DNA from: Thauera sp.
GTDB taxonomy: Bacteria > Pseudomonadota > Gammaproteobacteria > Burkholderiales > Rhodocyclaceae
Direction: 5' to 3'
DNA: 32,953 nt
Assembly (NCBI GenBank): GCA_030603925.1
Contig: JAUVWV010000006.1
Location: 1-32,953, forward strand
Part shown: positions 8,801-15,116 of the stretch, in pieces
How the letters are laid out: the number at the start of each line of letters is the position of its first letter
Position numbering within the stretch: position 1 is the stretch's first letter
The notes under the pieces: generated by a model
What the model was told of the DNA's origin: nothing
Database searches by the model: none
The model's input: only the letters and a program-made list of their open reading frames with translations
Translations under genes and position numbers: made by a program

Positions 8801-9265
8801 CAGCTGCTCCACGTCGAGCCGTTCGCCCTGCTTGAGGAAGAAGGTGTAGGCGGCCAGGAAGGCGGGCGGCGCCATGCGGTACAGCGCGGTGCTGGCCGGC
8901 ACCAGCACCACGTCGGCCTCGCCGCGGCCGATGGCGTAGAGCGTGGACAGGCGCTCGGAGATCAGGTCCTGGTGCGGCGAGAAGCCGTCATAGGGCAGGG
9001 TTTCCCAGTCCGGCAGCAGGTGCAGGCGCAGTTGCGGGGCGAGCCAGGCGATTTCCTCCTGCAGGCGCTGGGCGTCGATCGGGTCGGCGGTGACCACCAG
9101 CAGCATGCGCTCGCGCGTACCCAACTGGGCAATCGCCAGCGCGTCGGCAGAGCCGGCGAGTACGGGCAGTTCCACGCGCTGGCCGCTGCGCGCCTGCGGC
9201 AGATCGTGGAGCAGGCCGGCGGGCAGGGGGTGGGTCGGGGCAGGGGTCGGATCGGTGCTGGACAT
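5804..9265 (-). CDS. mfd: Mfd, transcription-repair coupling factor
   Basis: The protein is 1153 residues, against 1148 in E. coli. The N-terminal third is the UvrB-like, UvrA-binding region (DWETLPYDGFSPHQDLISERL). The RNA-polymerase-interacting domain follows near residues 480-560 (PGDPVVHVSHGIGRYIGL). The DNA translocase motor has GDVGFGKTE (motif I), IIDEEHRFGVRQKE (II), TATPIPRTL (III), ETGIDNPSANTIII (V) and QLRGRVGRSHHQAYAYL (VI), then the TRG region and C-terminal autoinhibitory domain. Mfd displaces RNA polymerase stalled at lesions and recruits UvrA. The frame is intact. Start 9265 (MSSTDPTPAP) has no clear Shine-Dalgarno sequence but lies behind a perfect TATAAT. Large antisense ORFs here are GC-driven shadows. 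Confidence 0.97.
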   Translation of the reverse strand: MSSTDPTPAPTHPLPAGLLHDLPQARSGQRVELPVLAGSADALAIAQLGTRERMLLVVTADPIDAQRLQEEIAWLAPQLRLHLLPDWETLPYDGFSPHQDLISERLSTLYAIGRGEADVVLVPASTALYRMAPPAFLAAYTFFLKQGERLDVEQLRAQMALAGYAHVTQVVSPGEVSVRGGLIDLYPMGSPLPYRIDLFDDEVESIRTFDPDTQRTVYPVQEIRLLPAREFPLDDKARSRFRSRFRETFEGDPTRSPIYKDVSNGIAPAGIEYYLPLFFEDTATLFDYLPADTPVLLHHDVPAAIAEFWNDTRARHGLLKGDRSRPVLPPESLFLSEEAFFVALKERARYQLPLQGAEPAAVPLPAVAVEGKASDPLHRLKAFCAGFEGRVLVLADAPGRRETMAEYFNEYALPFAPSADFAGFAHGDAALALGVGPLAAGFILPQARLAVVTEAELYAATARTRSRRDNRRASTMEGWLRDLSELKPGDPVVHVSHGIGRYIGLVHMDLGEGDTEFLHLEYNGGDKLYVPVAQLHVITRYAGADPEAVDLHRLGSGHWEKAKKKAAQQVRDTAAELLALYAQRAARAGHRFDFKQHDLDAFAEGFGFETTPDQQAAIDAVIADMKSGRPMDRLVCGDVGFGKTEVALRAAFVAVADGKQVAVLSPTTLLTEQHWQTFSDRFADWPIKVAELSRFRSAKEQNEALAQLAEGKVDIIIGTHRLLQKDVKFKRLGLVIIDEEHRFGVRQKEALKTLRSEVDILTLTATPIPRTLGLSLEGLREFSVIATAPSRRLAIKTFVQRWSKGIVREAVLREFKRGGQVYFLHNEVDTIENMRNSLAEMLPEARIVVGHGQMPERELERVMRDFTQKRANLLLCTTIIETGIDNPSANTIIINRADRFGLAQLHQLRGRVGRSHHQAYAYLLTDPEARPTAQAQKRLEAITMMEELGSGFYLAMHDLEIRGAGEVLGENQSGEIQQVGFSLYTEMLKRAVRDLQAGKEPDLSQPLEVVSEINLHTPALLPSDYCPDVQERLTLYKRLANCETEDELRALQEELIDRFGELPPQTQALLETHRLRLLVKPYGVAKLDASEAQISVHFGPNPASDPGKVILLIQKDRNTRMAGPDKLIRRLAMPQLRQRAQAVKELLEAVRAG

Positions 9266-9312
9266 GGGCGGTGCACGGCTGGGCCGCGCCGGATGGGGCG
9301 TAGAGGGGGCGA

Positions 9313-9318
9313 ATTATA
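9313..9318 (-). promoter_or_regulatory. -10 box of the mfd promoter
   Basis: The minus strand carries a perfect TATAAT inside CCCTATAATTCGCC, 48 bases before the mfd ATG and AT-rich against its surroundings. The -35 at 17-base spacing is CTGATC (3 of 6). The same CTATAATTC string occurs upstream of amrB. Confidence 0.5.
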
Positions 9319-9380
9319 GGGGATGGGCGGTGCGTGATCAGCCGCGTGCGCCGGAAACCGGCACGCTGCCGCGGGCGCGC

Positions 9381-9977
9381 TCAGGCATAGGCGTCGATCA
9401 GCTGTCCTGTCTCGCTCGGCGCCAGCGCACCCGGGGCGAAAGCGCGGCGCGCCGCGGCACCGGCCGGGTCCGTGGCGCGTGCTTCGTCCGCTTGTGCGGC
9501 AATCTCCAGGCGCGCCTCCATCGCCATGCGGCCCGCCTGCGCGGCCACCGCATGGTCCTGCGGCGAGGGGTCGGCGGGCGCCATTGCCGCCGCGCGGATA
9601 CGTTCGGCCTTGGCGAGCGTTTCTTCGGGCGTGCGGCCCGGAGAAGTGTCGATCTGTACCTCGCCGCCGATGGCGTAGCGCTGGCCGTCCGGGCCGCGCT
9701 GATAGGTGTAGCTCGCCCCGCGTGTCACCAGCCCGGCACCGGCGGCGACATGGGCCATCTCGTGTGCGCGCACCTCGCGGTCGCGTTGCTGCAGGCGGGC
9801 GAGCAACTGGCGGTCCTCCGGACTCAGTTCGCCCGGATTGGCCGCGCCGGCGACGCCCCGCGCGCGCCCCGCAGCGCCTTCCGATGCCTCGCCGGAGGCC
9901 GATCTGCGCGCAGGCTCGCCACGCTGCATGGCTGCAGGCGTGTAGGCGGGAGCCTGGGCGGAGGCGGAAACGAGCAT
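9381..9977 (-). CDS. putative metalloprotease of the SprA-related (CJM1_0395) family
   Basis: The protein is 198 residues. The centre carries VRAHEMAHVAAGAGL, a HExxH-like zincin motif (HEMAH, about residues 75-79). After it come the conserved block GASYTYQRGPDGQRYAIGGEVQIDTS and SPGRTPEETLAKAERIRAAAMAPADPSPQD, which together mark the SprA-related family (from memory, PF12118). The first 50 residues are Ala/Gly/Arg-rich and probably disordered, and the C terminus is Ala-rich helix. No signal peptide is evident. Function is not established; the motif suggests a zinc protease, but a third metal ligand cannot be assigned with certainty. It lies upstream of mfd on the same strand, with mfd's own promoter between them. 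Confidence 0.8.
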   Translation of the reverse strand: MLVSASAQAPAYTPAAMQRGEPARRSASGEASEGAAGRARGVAGAANPGELSPEDRQLLARLQQRDREVRAHEMAHVAAGAGLVTRGASYTYQRGPDGQRYAIGGEVQIDTSPGRTPEETLAKAERIRAAAMAPADPSPQDHAVAAQAGRMAMEARLEIAAQADEARATDPAGAAARRAFAPGALAPSETGQLIDAYA

Positions 9978-10021
9978 GGCGGAAAGGCGCCGCTAAGCGC
10001 CTGAAACGAAACGGGCTGTGT

Positions 10022-10732
10022 TCAGCTTAGCCGCTGCGCGGCGGTGGCGAAACCGTCCACGGGCGCTTCGGCCTGAGCGGGCGCCGCGGGCGCACGGGGG
10101 TGGCGCAGCAGCCAGTCGGTGGCCAGGCCGGCGAAGTGCGACAGTGCGCCGGCGGCGGCAAAGCTGTCGTCGGACTCCGGGATGCTCTGCCAGTCGCGCT
10201 CGGCGGACATGTGATCATAGGACTGGCGCAGCATCGCCAGTCCCGGGTCACGCCCGCCGACCACGAAGCGCGTCGGGGTGCGCAGCGTGCCGAGCGGCTT
10301 GGCGCCGGCCAGGTCGGGGCGGCCGCCGCGGCACACCAGCGCGCTGTAGTGCTCCGGTGCGCGCGCCGCGGCCCGCACTGCGGCGCCGCACGCAGTGCCG
10401 GACGCCAGCAGGGCGACCTGCAGCGCGGCAAGATTCGGCTGGTGGGCGATCCAGTCGCGCACGCCTTCGGTGCGCAGGGCGAGCTGCGGGACGTTGAAGC
10501 GGGTATCCGGATCGCGCGCCTCTTCGTACGCGGTGAGCAGGTCCAGTGTCAGCGTGGCGAAGCCGGCCGCCTGCAGCCTGCGCGCCACGTCGTCCTCGCG
10601 CTCGGCCTCGGGCGGCGTGGAGTAGGGCTGCAGGATCAGTGCGAGGCCGTGCACGTCCGGCGCGTGGCACAGCAGGCCTTCCAGCCAGGTCTGGGCGGTG
10701 GGGATGCTGATCAGGGAGTGGCGTAGCTTCAC
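10022..10732 (-). CDS. alpha/beta hydrolase-fold protein (dienelactone hydrolase-like) with altered nucleophile motif
   Basis: From the GTG at 10732 the product is 236 residues. The core fits the alpha/beta hydrolase fold: LALILQPYSTPPEAEREDDVARRLQAAGFATLTLDLL is the usual strand-helix-strand opening, SALVCRGGRPDLAG is typical of dienelactone-hydrolase-like relatives, and FVVGGRD and GALSHFAG carry the expected catalytic Asp and His. The nucleophile elbow reads LLASGTACGAAV, so the standard G-x-S-x-G is missing; Cys115 (TACGA) is a possible replacement, as in true dienelactone hydrolase. The start could instead be the GTG at 10783, 17 codons upstream; neither has a good ribosome binding site. 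It follows amrS by 80 bases on the same strand and may be cotranscribed with it. Substrate unknown. Confidence 0.75.
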   Translation of the reverse strand: MKLRHSLISIPTAQTWLEGLLCHAPDVHGLALILQPYSTPPEAEREDDVARRLQAAGFATLTLDLLTAYEEARDPDTRFNVPQLALRTEGVRDWIAHQPNLAALQVALLASGTACGAAVRAAARAPEHYSALVCRGGRPDLAGAKPLGTLRTPTRFVVGGRDPGLAMLRQSYDHMSAERDWQSIPESDDSFAAAGALSHFAGLATDWLLRHPRAPAAPAQAEAPVDGFATAAQRLS

Positions 10733-10812
10733 GTGGCGACCGGTGCGAGGAGTGCGGCGAGCATTGCATGGCGGATGCGTCACGGCAAGCCGAGCAATTC
10801 ACGCCCGCAGGT

Positions 10813-11883
10813 TCATTGGCGGTGGATGTCCACCGGGATGCGGCGCGAGCCGAAGGGCGCGGTGAACGCACCAAAGCGGCCGGCGAGCGCGGTGCCGCAG
10901 GTCGGGCACTTGCCGTCCGGCGTCAGCCGGTAGTCGAGGATCTCGTACCAGTCGCGCACGATCAGGGGCGCGCCGCACCCAGTGCAGCAGGTGGTGCCAC
11001 CCTCGCGGTCGTGCACATTGCCCGTGTAGACATGCTGCAGGCCGGCCTGTTGTGCGATGCGGCGTGCACGGCGCAGCGTGTCGGCGGGCGTGGCGGCGAT
11101 GTCGGTGAGCTTGAAGTCGGGATGGAAGGCGGTGAAGTGCAGCGGCACGGCGGTGCCCAGTTCGCGCGCGATCCAGCTCGACATGGCGGCCAGCTCGGCA
11201 TCCGAGTCGTTCTTGCCGGGGATCAGCAAGGTGGTGATCTCCACCCATACGTCGGTCTCGTGTACCAGCCAGACCAGGGTGTCGAGCACCGGTTGCAGGT
11301 GTGCGCCGCACAGCTGCACGTAGAAATCGTCGGTGAAGCCTTTCAGGTCCACGTTGGCGGCGTCGATCGGGGCGTAGAACTCGGCGCGCGCCGACTCGGT
11401 GATGTAACCGGCGGTGACCGCGACGGTCTGCAGGCCGGCGGCATGGCAGGCCAGCGCGGTGTCGATGGCGTATTCGGCGAAGATCACCGGATCGTTGTAG
11501 GTGAAGGCCACGCTGCGGCAGCCCCAGCGCGCCGCGGTACTGGCAATCTCCTGCGGCGAGGCGGCGTCCATCAGGCGGTCCATGTCGCGCGACTTGGAGA
11601 TGTCCCAGTTCTGGCAGAACTTGCACGCCAGGTTGCAGCCCGCGGTACCGAAGGAGAACACCGAGCTGCCGGGGTAGAAGTGATTGAGTGGCTTCTTCTC
11701 GATCGGGTCGATGCAAAAACCCGAACTGCGTCCGTAGGTGGTCAACACCATGGCGTCGCCTTCGCGCATGCGCACGAAGCAGGCGCCGCGCTGGTCTGCA
11801 TGCAGCTTGCAGTAGCGCGGACAGAGGTCGCACTGGATGCGGCCGTCCTCCAGTGCGTGCCAGTAGCGGGCCGGGTGGTTCAT
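10813..11883 (-). CDS. amrS: AmrS, radical SAM enzyme of the AmmeMemoRadiSam system
   Basis: The protein is 356 residues. The radical SAM motif is CNLACKFC (C83, C87, C90), which holds the 4Fe-4S cluster that cleaves S-adenosylmethionine. An N-terminal cysteine group, CDLCPRYC (C18, C21, C25), precedes it, and FTYNDPVIFAEYA, DLKGFTDDFY and GKNDSDAEL are typical of the AmrS/PflA-like group. A C-terminal zinc-ribbon pair, CTGCGAPL and CPTCGTAL, lies near residues 305-340. The ATG at 11883 is chosen because GAGGAG lies seven bases upstream; the ORF-track start at 11916 adds 11 residues. amrA lies upstream on the same strand, separated by the element at 11931-12113. The substrate of the system is not established. 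Confidence 0.93.
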   Translation of the reverse strand: MNHPARYWHALEDGRIQCDLCPRYCKLHADQRGACFVRMREGDAMVLTTYGRSSGFCIDPIEKKPLNHFYPGSSVFSFGTAGCNLACKFCQNWDISKSRDMDRLMDAASPQEIASTAARWGCRSVAFTYNDPVIFAEYAIDTALACHAAGLQTVAVTAGYITESARAEFYAPIDAANVDLKGFTDDFYVQLCGAHLQPVLDTLVWLVHETDVWVEITTLLIPGKNDSDAELAAMSSWIARELGTAVPLHFTAFHPDFKLTDIAATPADTLRRARRIAQQAGLQHVYTGNVHDREGGTTCCTGCGAPLIVRDWYEILDYRLTPDGKCPTCGTALAGRFGAFTAPFGSRRIPVDIHRQ

Positions 11884-11930
11884 GCGGACGCTCCTCGAGA
11901 CGGCATGCCCGAGCATGCCCTCATTTCACA

Positions 11931-12113
11931 CTAGCCCGCAATTCTCACACCGTCACGTCGCGAGGGGGTCGAGGCGCCGCCGTGGCGCGCCGCACGGACC
12001 GAGCGACGCCGAAGGCGTAGCCGACACTACGTCGAGGCGGCGTGAGGGAGTACGGCGTGCCACGGCGAGTGCATCGGCACCGCAGCAGGGGGGGTGTGAG
12101 AAATGCGGGCTAG
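11931..12113. mobile_element. short element with inverted ends between amrA and amrS (MITE-like), copy 1
   Basis: The ends are 21-base inverted repeats differing at one base: CTAGCCCGCAATTCTCACAC on the left, and on the right GTGTGAGAAATGCGGGCTAG. The 183-base element encodes nothing and is too short for a transposase, so it looks non-autonomous. The terminal CTAG may be part of the repeat or a duplicated target; IS5-type elements often duplicate CTAG-like sites. A diverged second copy lies at 14985-15105. The parent transposon family cannot be named from this window. Confidence 0.72.
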
Positions 12114-12142
12114 CAGTTCGGCAGTCGATCGGTGGCGCGGAT

Positions 12143-12733
12143 TCAGCCGGCGTCCTGCGGCGCGGCTTCGTGCCACTTGTTGACCTGGTAGCGTGCCGCC
12201 ATCAGGCCATTCACCGGGCGCTCCGGCGACAGTCCGGCCTTGTGCTTGAGCGCGGCGAGAAAGGCGCGCGGTTCGGGTAGCTGCTCCCAGACCTGGGGCA
12301 GGAAGGTCGCGCTGCGGCAACCGGCGAAGAGAATCAACCCGTCCTGCCGGGGACGGAGCTGTTCGAGCAGTGCCTGCTCATCGGCGAATTCGAGAAACTC
12401 CGGTTCGGAGAGCAACGATACCTCGATCTGCACGGTGTCGAGTTCGGCCGCCTGCAGCGGGGCGAAGCGCGGATCGCGAATGGCCGCGGCCACAGCATTG
12501 GCCGCCACGTCCTCGCCCAACGGACGCTGGGGGCGCAGGCTGCCCATGCAGCCGCGCAGTTCGCCGTTCTTCTTCAGGGTGACGAAGGTCGCCGCACGGC
12601 GGGCGAGCGCCGGATGTTCGGCCAGCGGCGTCGTATCGCCGCAAAGTTGGCGGGCGATGGCCGCACGTGCATGCGCCAGCAGCAGCGCACCGAGGGCCTC
12701 GGCAGACGGTTCAGTGTCGGGCTGCGGCGACAT
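12143..12733 (-). CDS. amrA: AmrA, AMMECR1-domain protein of the AmmeMemoRadiSam system
   Basis: The protein is 196 residues and spans one AMMECR1 domain. Diagnostic blocks are FVTLKKNGELRGCMGSL (residues about 50-66), where LRGCxG is the family hallmark, then LGEDVAANAVAAAIRDPRF, and near the end FLPQVWEQLPEPRAFLAALKHKAG. The fold is cytoplasmic and its biochemical role is not established. The start at 12733 overlaps the 3' end of amrB by 23 bases, which points to one mRNA and translational coupling. amrS follows after a 259-base gap that holds a mobile-looking element, so the trio may once have been tighter. Human AMMECR1 is the eukaryotic relative. Confidence 0.93.
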   Translation of the reverse strand: MSPQPDTEPSAEALGALLLAHARAAIARQLCGDTTPLAEHPALARRAATFVTLKKNGELRGCMGSLRPQRPLGEDVAANAVAAAIRDPRFAPLQAAELDTVQIEVSLLSEPEFLEFADEQALLEQLRPRQDGLILFAGCRSATFLPQVWEQLPEPRAFLAALKHKAGLSPERPVNGLMAARYQVNKWHEAAPQDAG

Positions 12734-13538
12734 GAGCGTCGGTTTCGCAGAATGCGATGCTGGCGTAGCCCACCACCCGCCCGCGGTCGCCCGCGGTATC
12801 GCCGGAGTTGCGCAGATCGAGCAGGTGCGGTTCCAGTCCGAAGCGGGCGGCGATTCGCAGCAGGCCGTTGACCGGGGTCGCGCCGCAGGCCTGATGGTGG
12901 TCCAGTCCGCCCTGCAGGGCGAGGATCTGGTCGATGGTCAGGCGGTCGCAGTGGCGCGCCTGCTCATAACCCAGGTAGTGGGAGAGGTCCGAGCTGATCA
13001 CGATCAACGTCTCCGGGCCGTCCCACAGCGCTTCCAGCACGCCGGCGACGTCCTCGGCGGACGCCCTGCCGACCAGCAGCGGCACGAGTTCGAAGCCGCC
13101 CAGCACGGTCTGCAGGAAGGGGAGCTGCACCTCCAGGCAGTGCTCGTCGGCGTGCGGGCGGTCATCCACGCACACGTCGGCGCGCCCCTGTAGCGCCAGC
13201 CAGTCGCTGCGGCTCAGCGGTACCGTGCCGAGCGGCGTGGAGAAGGCCTGGGTGGCGGGCAGGGCGAAGCCGTCCACGGCCATCCGGTGGGTCGGGCCGA
13301 GCAGCACCACCCGGCGCACCACGTCGCGCAAGCCGGCGAGCGCGGCATAGGCGGTGGCCGCCACCGGTCCGGAATAGATGTAGCCGGCATGCGGCACGAT
13401 GATGGCCTTGGGCGGCGGCACTGCTTCGAGGGCGACCGCAGTCGACAGCAGTTCGCTCAACTGCGCGTTGAGCACCAGGGGGTCGCGGGGATAGAACTGG
13501 CCCGCGACCGCGGCGGGTCTGATCGAGGCATTGGCCAT
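12711..13538 (-). CDS. amrB: AmrB, MEMO1-family protein of the AmmeMemoRadiSam system
   Basis: The protein is 275 residues. MEMO-family metal and active-site positions are all present: IVPHAGYIYSGP (His of the PHAGY motif), LLGPTHRM, DEHCLEVQLPFLQ, ISSDLSHYLGYEQA (DLSHY) and ACGATPVNGLL (CGxxP). The family is related to extradiol dioxygenases, and human MEMO1 binds iron or copper at the equivalent His/His/Cys cluster. The ATG at 13538 starts MANASIRPAAVAGQFYP, the typical N terminus; GGAG lies eight bases upstream and TATAAT about 40 bases upstream. The ORF-track call at 14321 reads through the membrane-protein gene in another frame. It is the first gene of amrB-amrA-amrS. Confidence 0.93.
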   Translation of the reverse strand: MANASIRPAAVAGQFYPRDPLVLNAQLSELLSTAVALEAVPPPKAIIVPHAGYIYSGPVAATAYAALAGLRDVVRRVVLLGPTHRMAVDGFALPATQAFSTPLGTVPLSRSDWLALQGRADVCVDDRPHADEHCLEVQLPFLQTVLGGFELVPLLVGRASAEDVAGVLEALWDGPETLIVISSDLSHYLGYEQARHCDRLTIDQILALQGGLDHHQACGATPVNGLLRIAARFGLEPHLLDLRNSGDTAGDRGRVVGYASIAFCETDAHVAAARH

Positions 13539-13575
13539 GGCGGCGCTCCGCAAGGCGGCGATAGCGGGAACTTGA

Positions 13576-13581
13576 ATTATA
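13576..13581 (-). promoter_or_regulatory. candidate -10 box for the amrB-amrA unit
   Basis: A perfect TATAAT on the minus strand lies 38 bases before the amrB ATG. It overlaps the TAA stop codon of the upstream membrane-protein gene, so conservation of the string could partly reflect the stop. The -35 region is weak. Confidence 0.38.
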
Positions 13582-14851
13582 GGCCGGGCGCCCCGAGCAC
13601 GCTCCAGACGATGCCGCCGGCCAGGCCCACGGCGACCGCCCCCATGCCGCCCAGCACCTTCGCGCCGAGCGTACGCCCGCCGATCACTACCGCGAGTCCG
13701 GTCTTGAAGGCGAGGTTGGCGATCATGCCCAGGCCGATGACGATCACGGTGGGGGCCAGGGCAAGCTTGTCGAGCGCGAACAGACGCAGGCTGGACAGGG
13801 CAATGGCATCGATGTCGGTCAGGCCGGACACCACGGCCAGCACGTACAGCCCCCTGTTGCCGGCGAACTCGGAGAGCCAGGCGGCAATGAACAGCACCAC
13901 CGCGTAGAGCGCGCCAAAGCCGAGTGCGGTGCGCAGTTCGGTGGGGTTGGAGGTCTCCGGCAGCACCACTTCGCCGCCATCGGCCAGACGCCGCCAGTTC
14001 CACAGCAACGCCAGCGCGCCGAGCAGCAGCGCCGGCACCACCACGAACAGCAACTGGCCGACCACGCCGGGCGCGACCACCAGCGCGATGACGGTCACGC
14101 GCACCACCATCACCAGGTTGGCAAGCACGATCACCAGGGCCGCCATCGACGACATGGCCGGTGCGGCTCGTGCATTGCGCGCGTAAACCATGGTGGTGGC
14201 CGTGCTGGAGGCCAGTCCGCCGAACACGCCGACGAAGGCCGCACCGTAGCGCGCGCCCACCAGCTGCAGCGCGGCATACCCGGCCAGACTGACGCCCGAG
14301 ATGAGCACCACCATCCACCACACCTGGTAGGGGTTGAGCGCGCTGTAGGGGCCGAACTCCTCATTGGGCAGGATGGGCAGGATGACCAGCGAGAGCACGC
14401 CGAACTGCAGGATGGAGATCCAGTCGCGTGGTCCGAGGCGGGTGGCGATGCCGCGCAACTGCGCCTTGAAATACAGCAGGATGGTGGTGGCCACCGCAAG
14501 CATCACCGCGAGTTGTGCATAGCCGTACCACACTGCCGCGCCGAGGCAGAAGCACACCAGCAGCGCCGCCACCGAGGTGGTGCCCGGATCGGTGGGATCG
14601 GGGTGGCGCAGATAGGCCGCGATGATCATCGTGCCGATGATCGCCATGCCGACGGCGAGCGGTGCGATGCTGTCGAGGTGCTGTCCGAGCAGGCCGGCGA
14701 GGGCGCCGAGCATGGCCACCAGGCCGAAGGTGCGCAGGCCGGCGCGCGCCGAGGCGACGCGCTCGCGCTCCAGGCCGATCAGCAGGCCGATGCCTACCGC
14801 GATCAGGAAGGCCTCGCCTTGTGTGGTGTCGAAGGGCACCGAGAAGGGCAT
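13577..14851 (-). CDS. MgtC/SapB-type membrane protein with DUF4010 domain
   Basis: The protein is 424 residues and strongly hydrophobic, with about a dozen predicted membrane segments. The N-terminal third is a MgtC/SapB domain (FLIAVGIGLLIGLERERVAS, then GLRTFGLVAMLGALAG). The remainder matches DUF4010 (VGARYGAAFVGVFGGLASSTATTMVYARNA; SGLTDIDAIALSSLRL). It sits in the inner membrane; the transported substrate, if any, is unknown, and the Mg2+ link of MgtC should not be assumed. The start at 14851 (MPFSVPFDTTQGEAFL) is preferred over 14995 because the extra 48 residues are not membrane-like and contain no family sequence. It is followed after 38 bases by amrB, so partial cotranscription is possible. 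Confidence 0.85.
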   Translation of the reverse strand: MPFSVPFDTTQGEAFLIAVGIGLLIGLERERVASARAGLRTFGLVAMLGALAGLLGQHLDSIAPLAVGMAIIGTMIIAAYLRHPDPTDPGTTSVAALLVCFCLGAAVWYGYAQLAVMLAVATTILLYFKAQLRGIATRLGPRDWISILQFGVLSLVILPILPNEEFGPYSALNPYQVWWMVVLISGVSLAGYAALQLVGARYGAAFVGVFGGLASSTATTMVYARNARAAPAMSSMAALVIVLANLVMVVRVTVIALVVAPGVVGQLLFVVVPALLLGALALLWNWRRLADGGEVVLPETSNPTELRTALGFGALYAVVLFIAAWLSEFAGNRGLYVLAVVSGLTDIDAIALSSLRLFALDKLALAPTVIVIGLGMIANLAFKTGLAVVIGGRTLGAKVLGGMGAVAVGLAGGIVWSVLGAPGL

Positions 14852-14984
14852 GACGATTGTCCGGGCAGGGTTGACGGGGCACGGCAGCCGCCCGCCTTGG
14901 CGAACGCCGCGCAGCCATTCGTTATTACCGAATACTGTATTGCATTGTGCTGGGCGAGTCGATGGCGCCCGACCGGCGACTGGC

Positions 14985-15105
14985 CTGGCCCGCATCTCTC
15001 ACATCATCCCTGTTGCCGGTGCCGATGCACTCGCCGCAGCACACCGTACCCCCTCACTGCGCCTTCGTCCCCGCGCGGCGTGCCCGGACGGGCAATGCGG
15101 GCTAG
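14985..15105. mobile_element. short element, diverged copy 2, upstream of ispD
   Basis: This 121-base stretch aligns with the reverse complement of 11931-12113. It has the same kind of left end (CTGGCCCGCATCTCTCACAT), an identical 19-base core GGTGCCGATGCACTCGCCG, a close match at GCACACCGTACCCCCTCAC, and the right end ATGCGGGCTAG. The middle is shorter and diverged. Its right end stops 11 bases before the ispD ATG and contributes the first bases of a TAGAAT box. Confidence 0.68.
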
Positions 15106-15108
15106 AAT
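15103..15108 (+). promoter_or_regulatory. -10 box of ispD, probable leaderless start
   Basis: TAGAAT matches consensus at 5 of 6 positions and ends eight bases before the ispD ATG. Transcription from it would start at or within two bases of the ATG. No Shine-Dalgarno sequence exists in the gap CGCGCGCC. The -35 is weak. Confidence 0.45.
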
Positions 15109-15116
15109 CGCGCGCC

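Noticed and set aside
5975-9319. 1114-residue plus-strand ORF opposite mfd
   Set aside because: It is the antisense frame of a clear, intact mfd. Its product has low-complexity His/Arg/Gln/Val composition typical of GC-rich shadow frames and no recognisable domain.
14928-14945. AATACTGTATT as a possible LexA site upstream of ispD
   Set aside because: It is a short dyad with no second CTGT/ACAG half-site at LexA spacing, so it is not a convincing SOS box.
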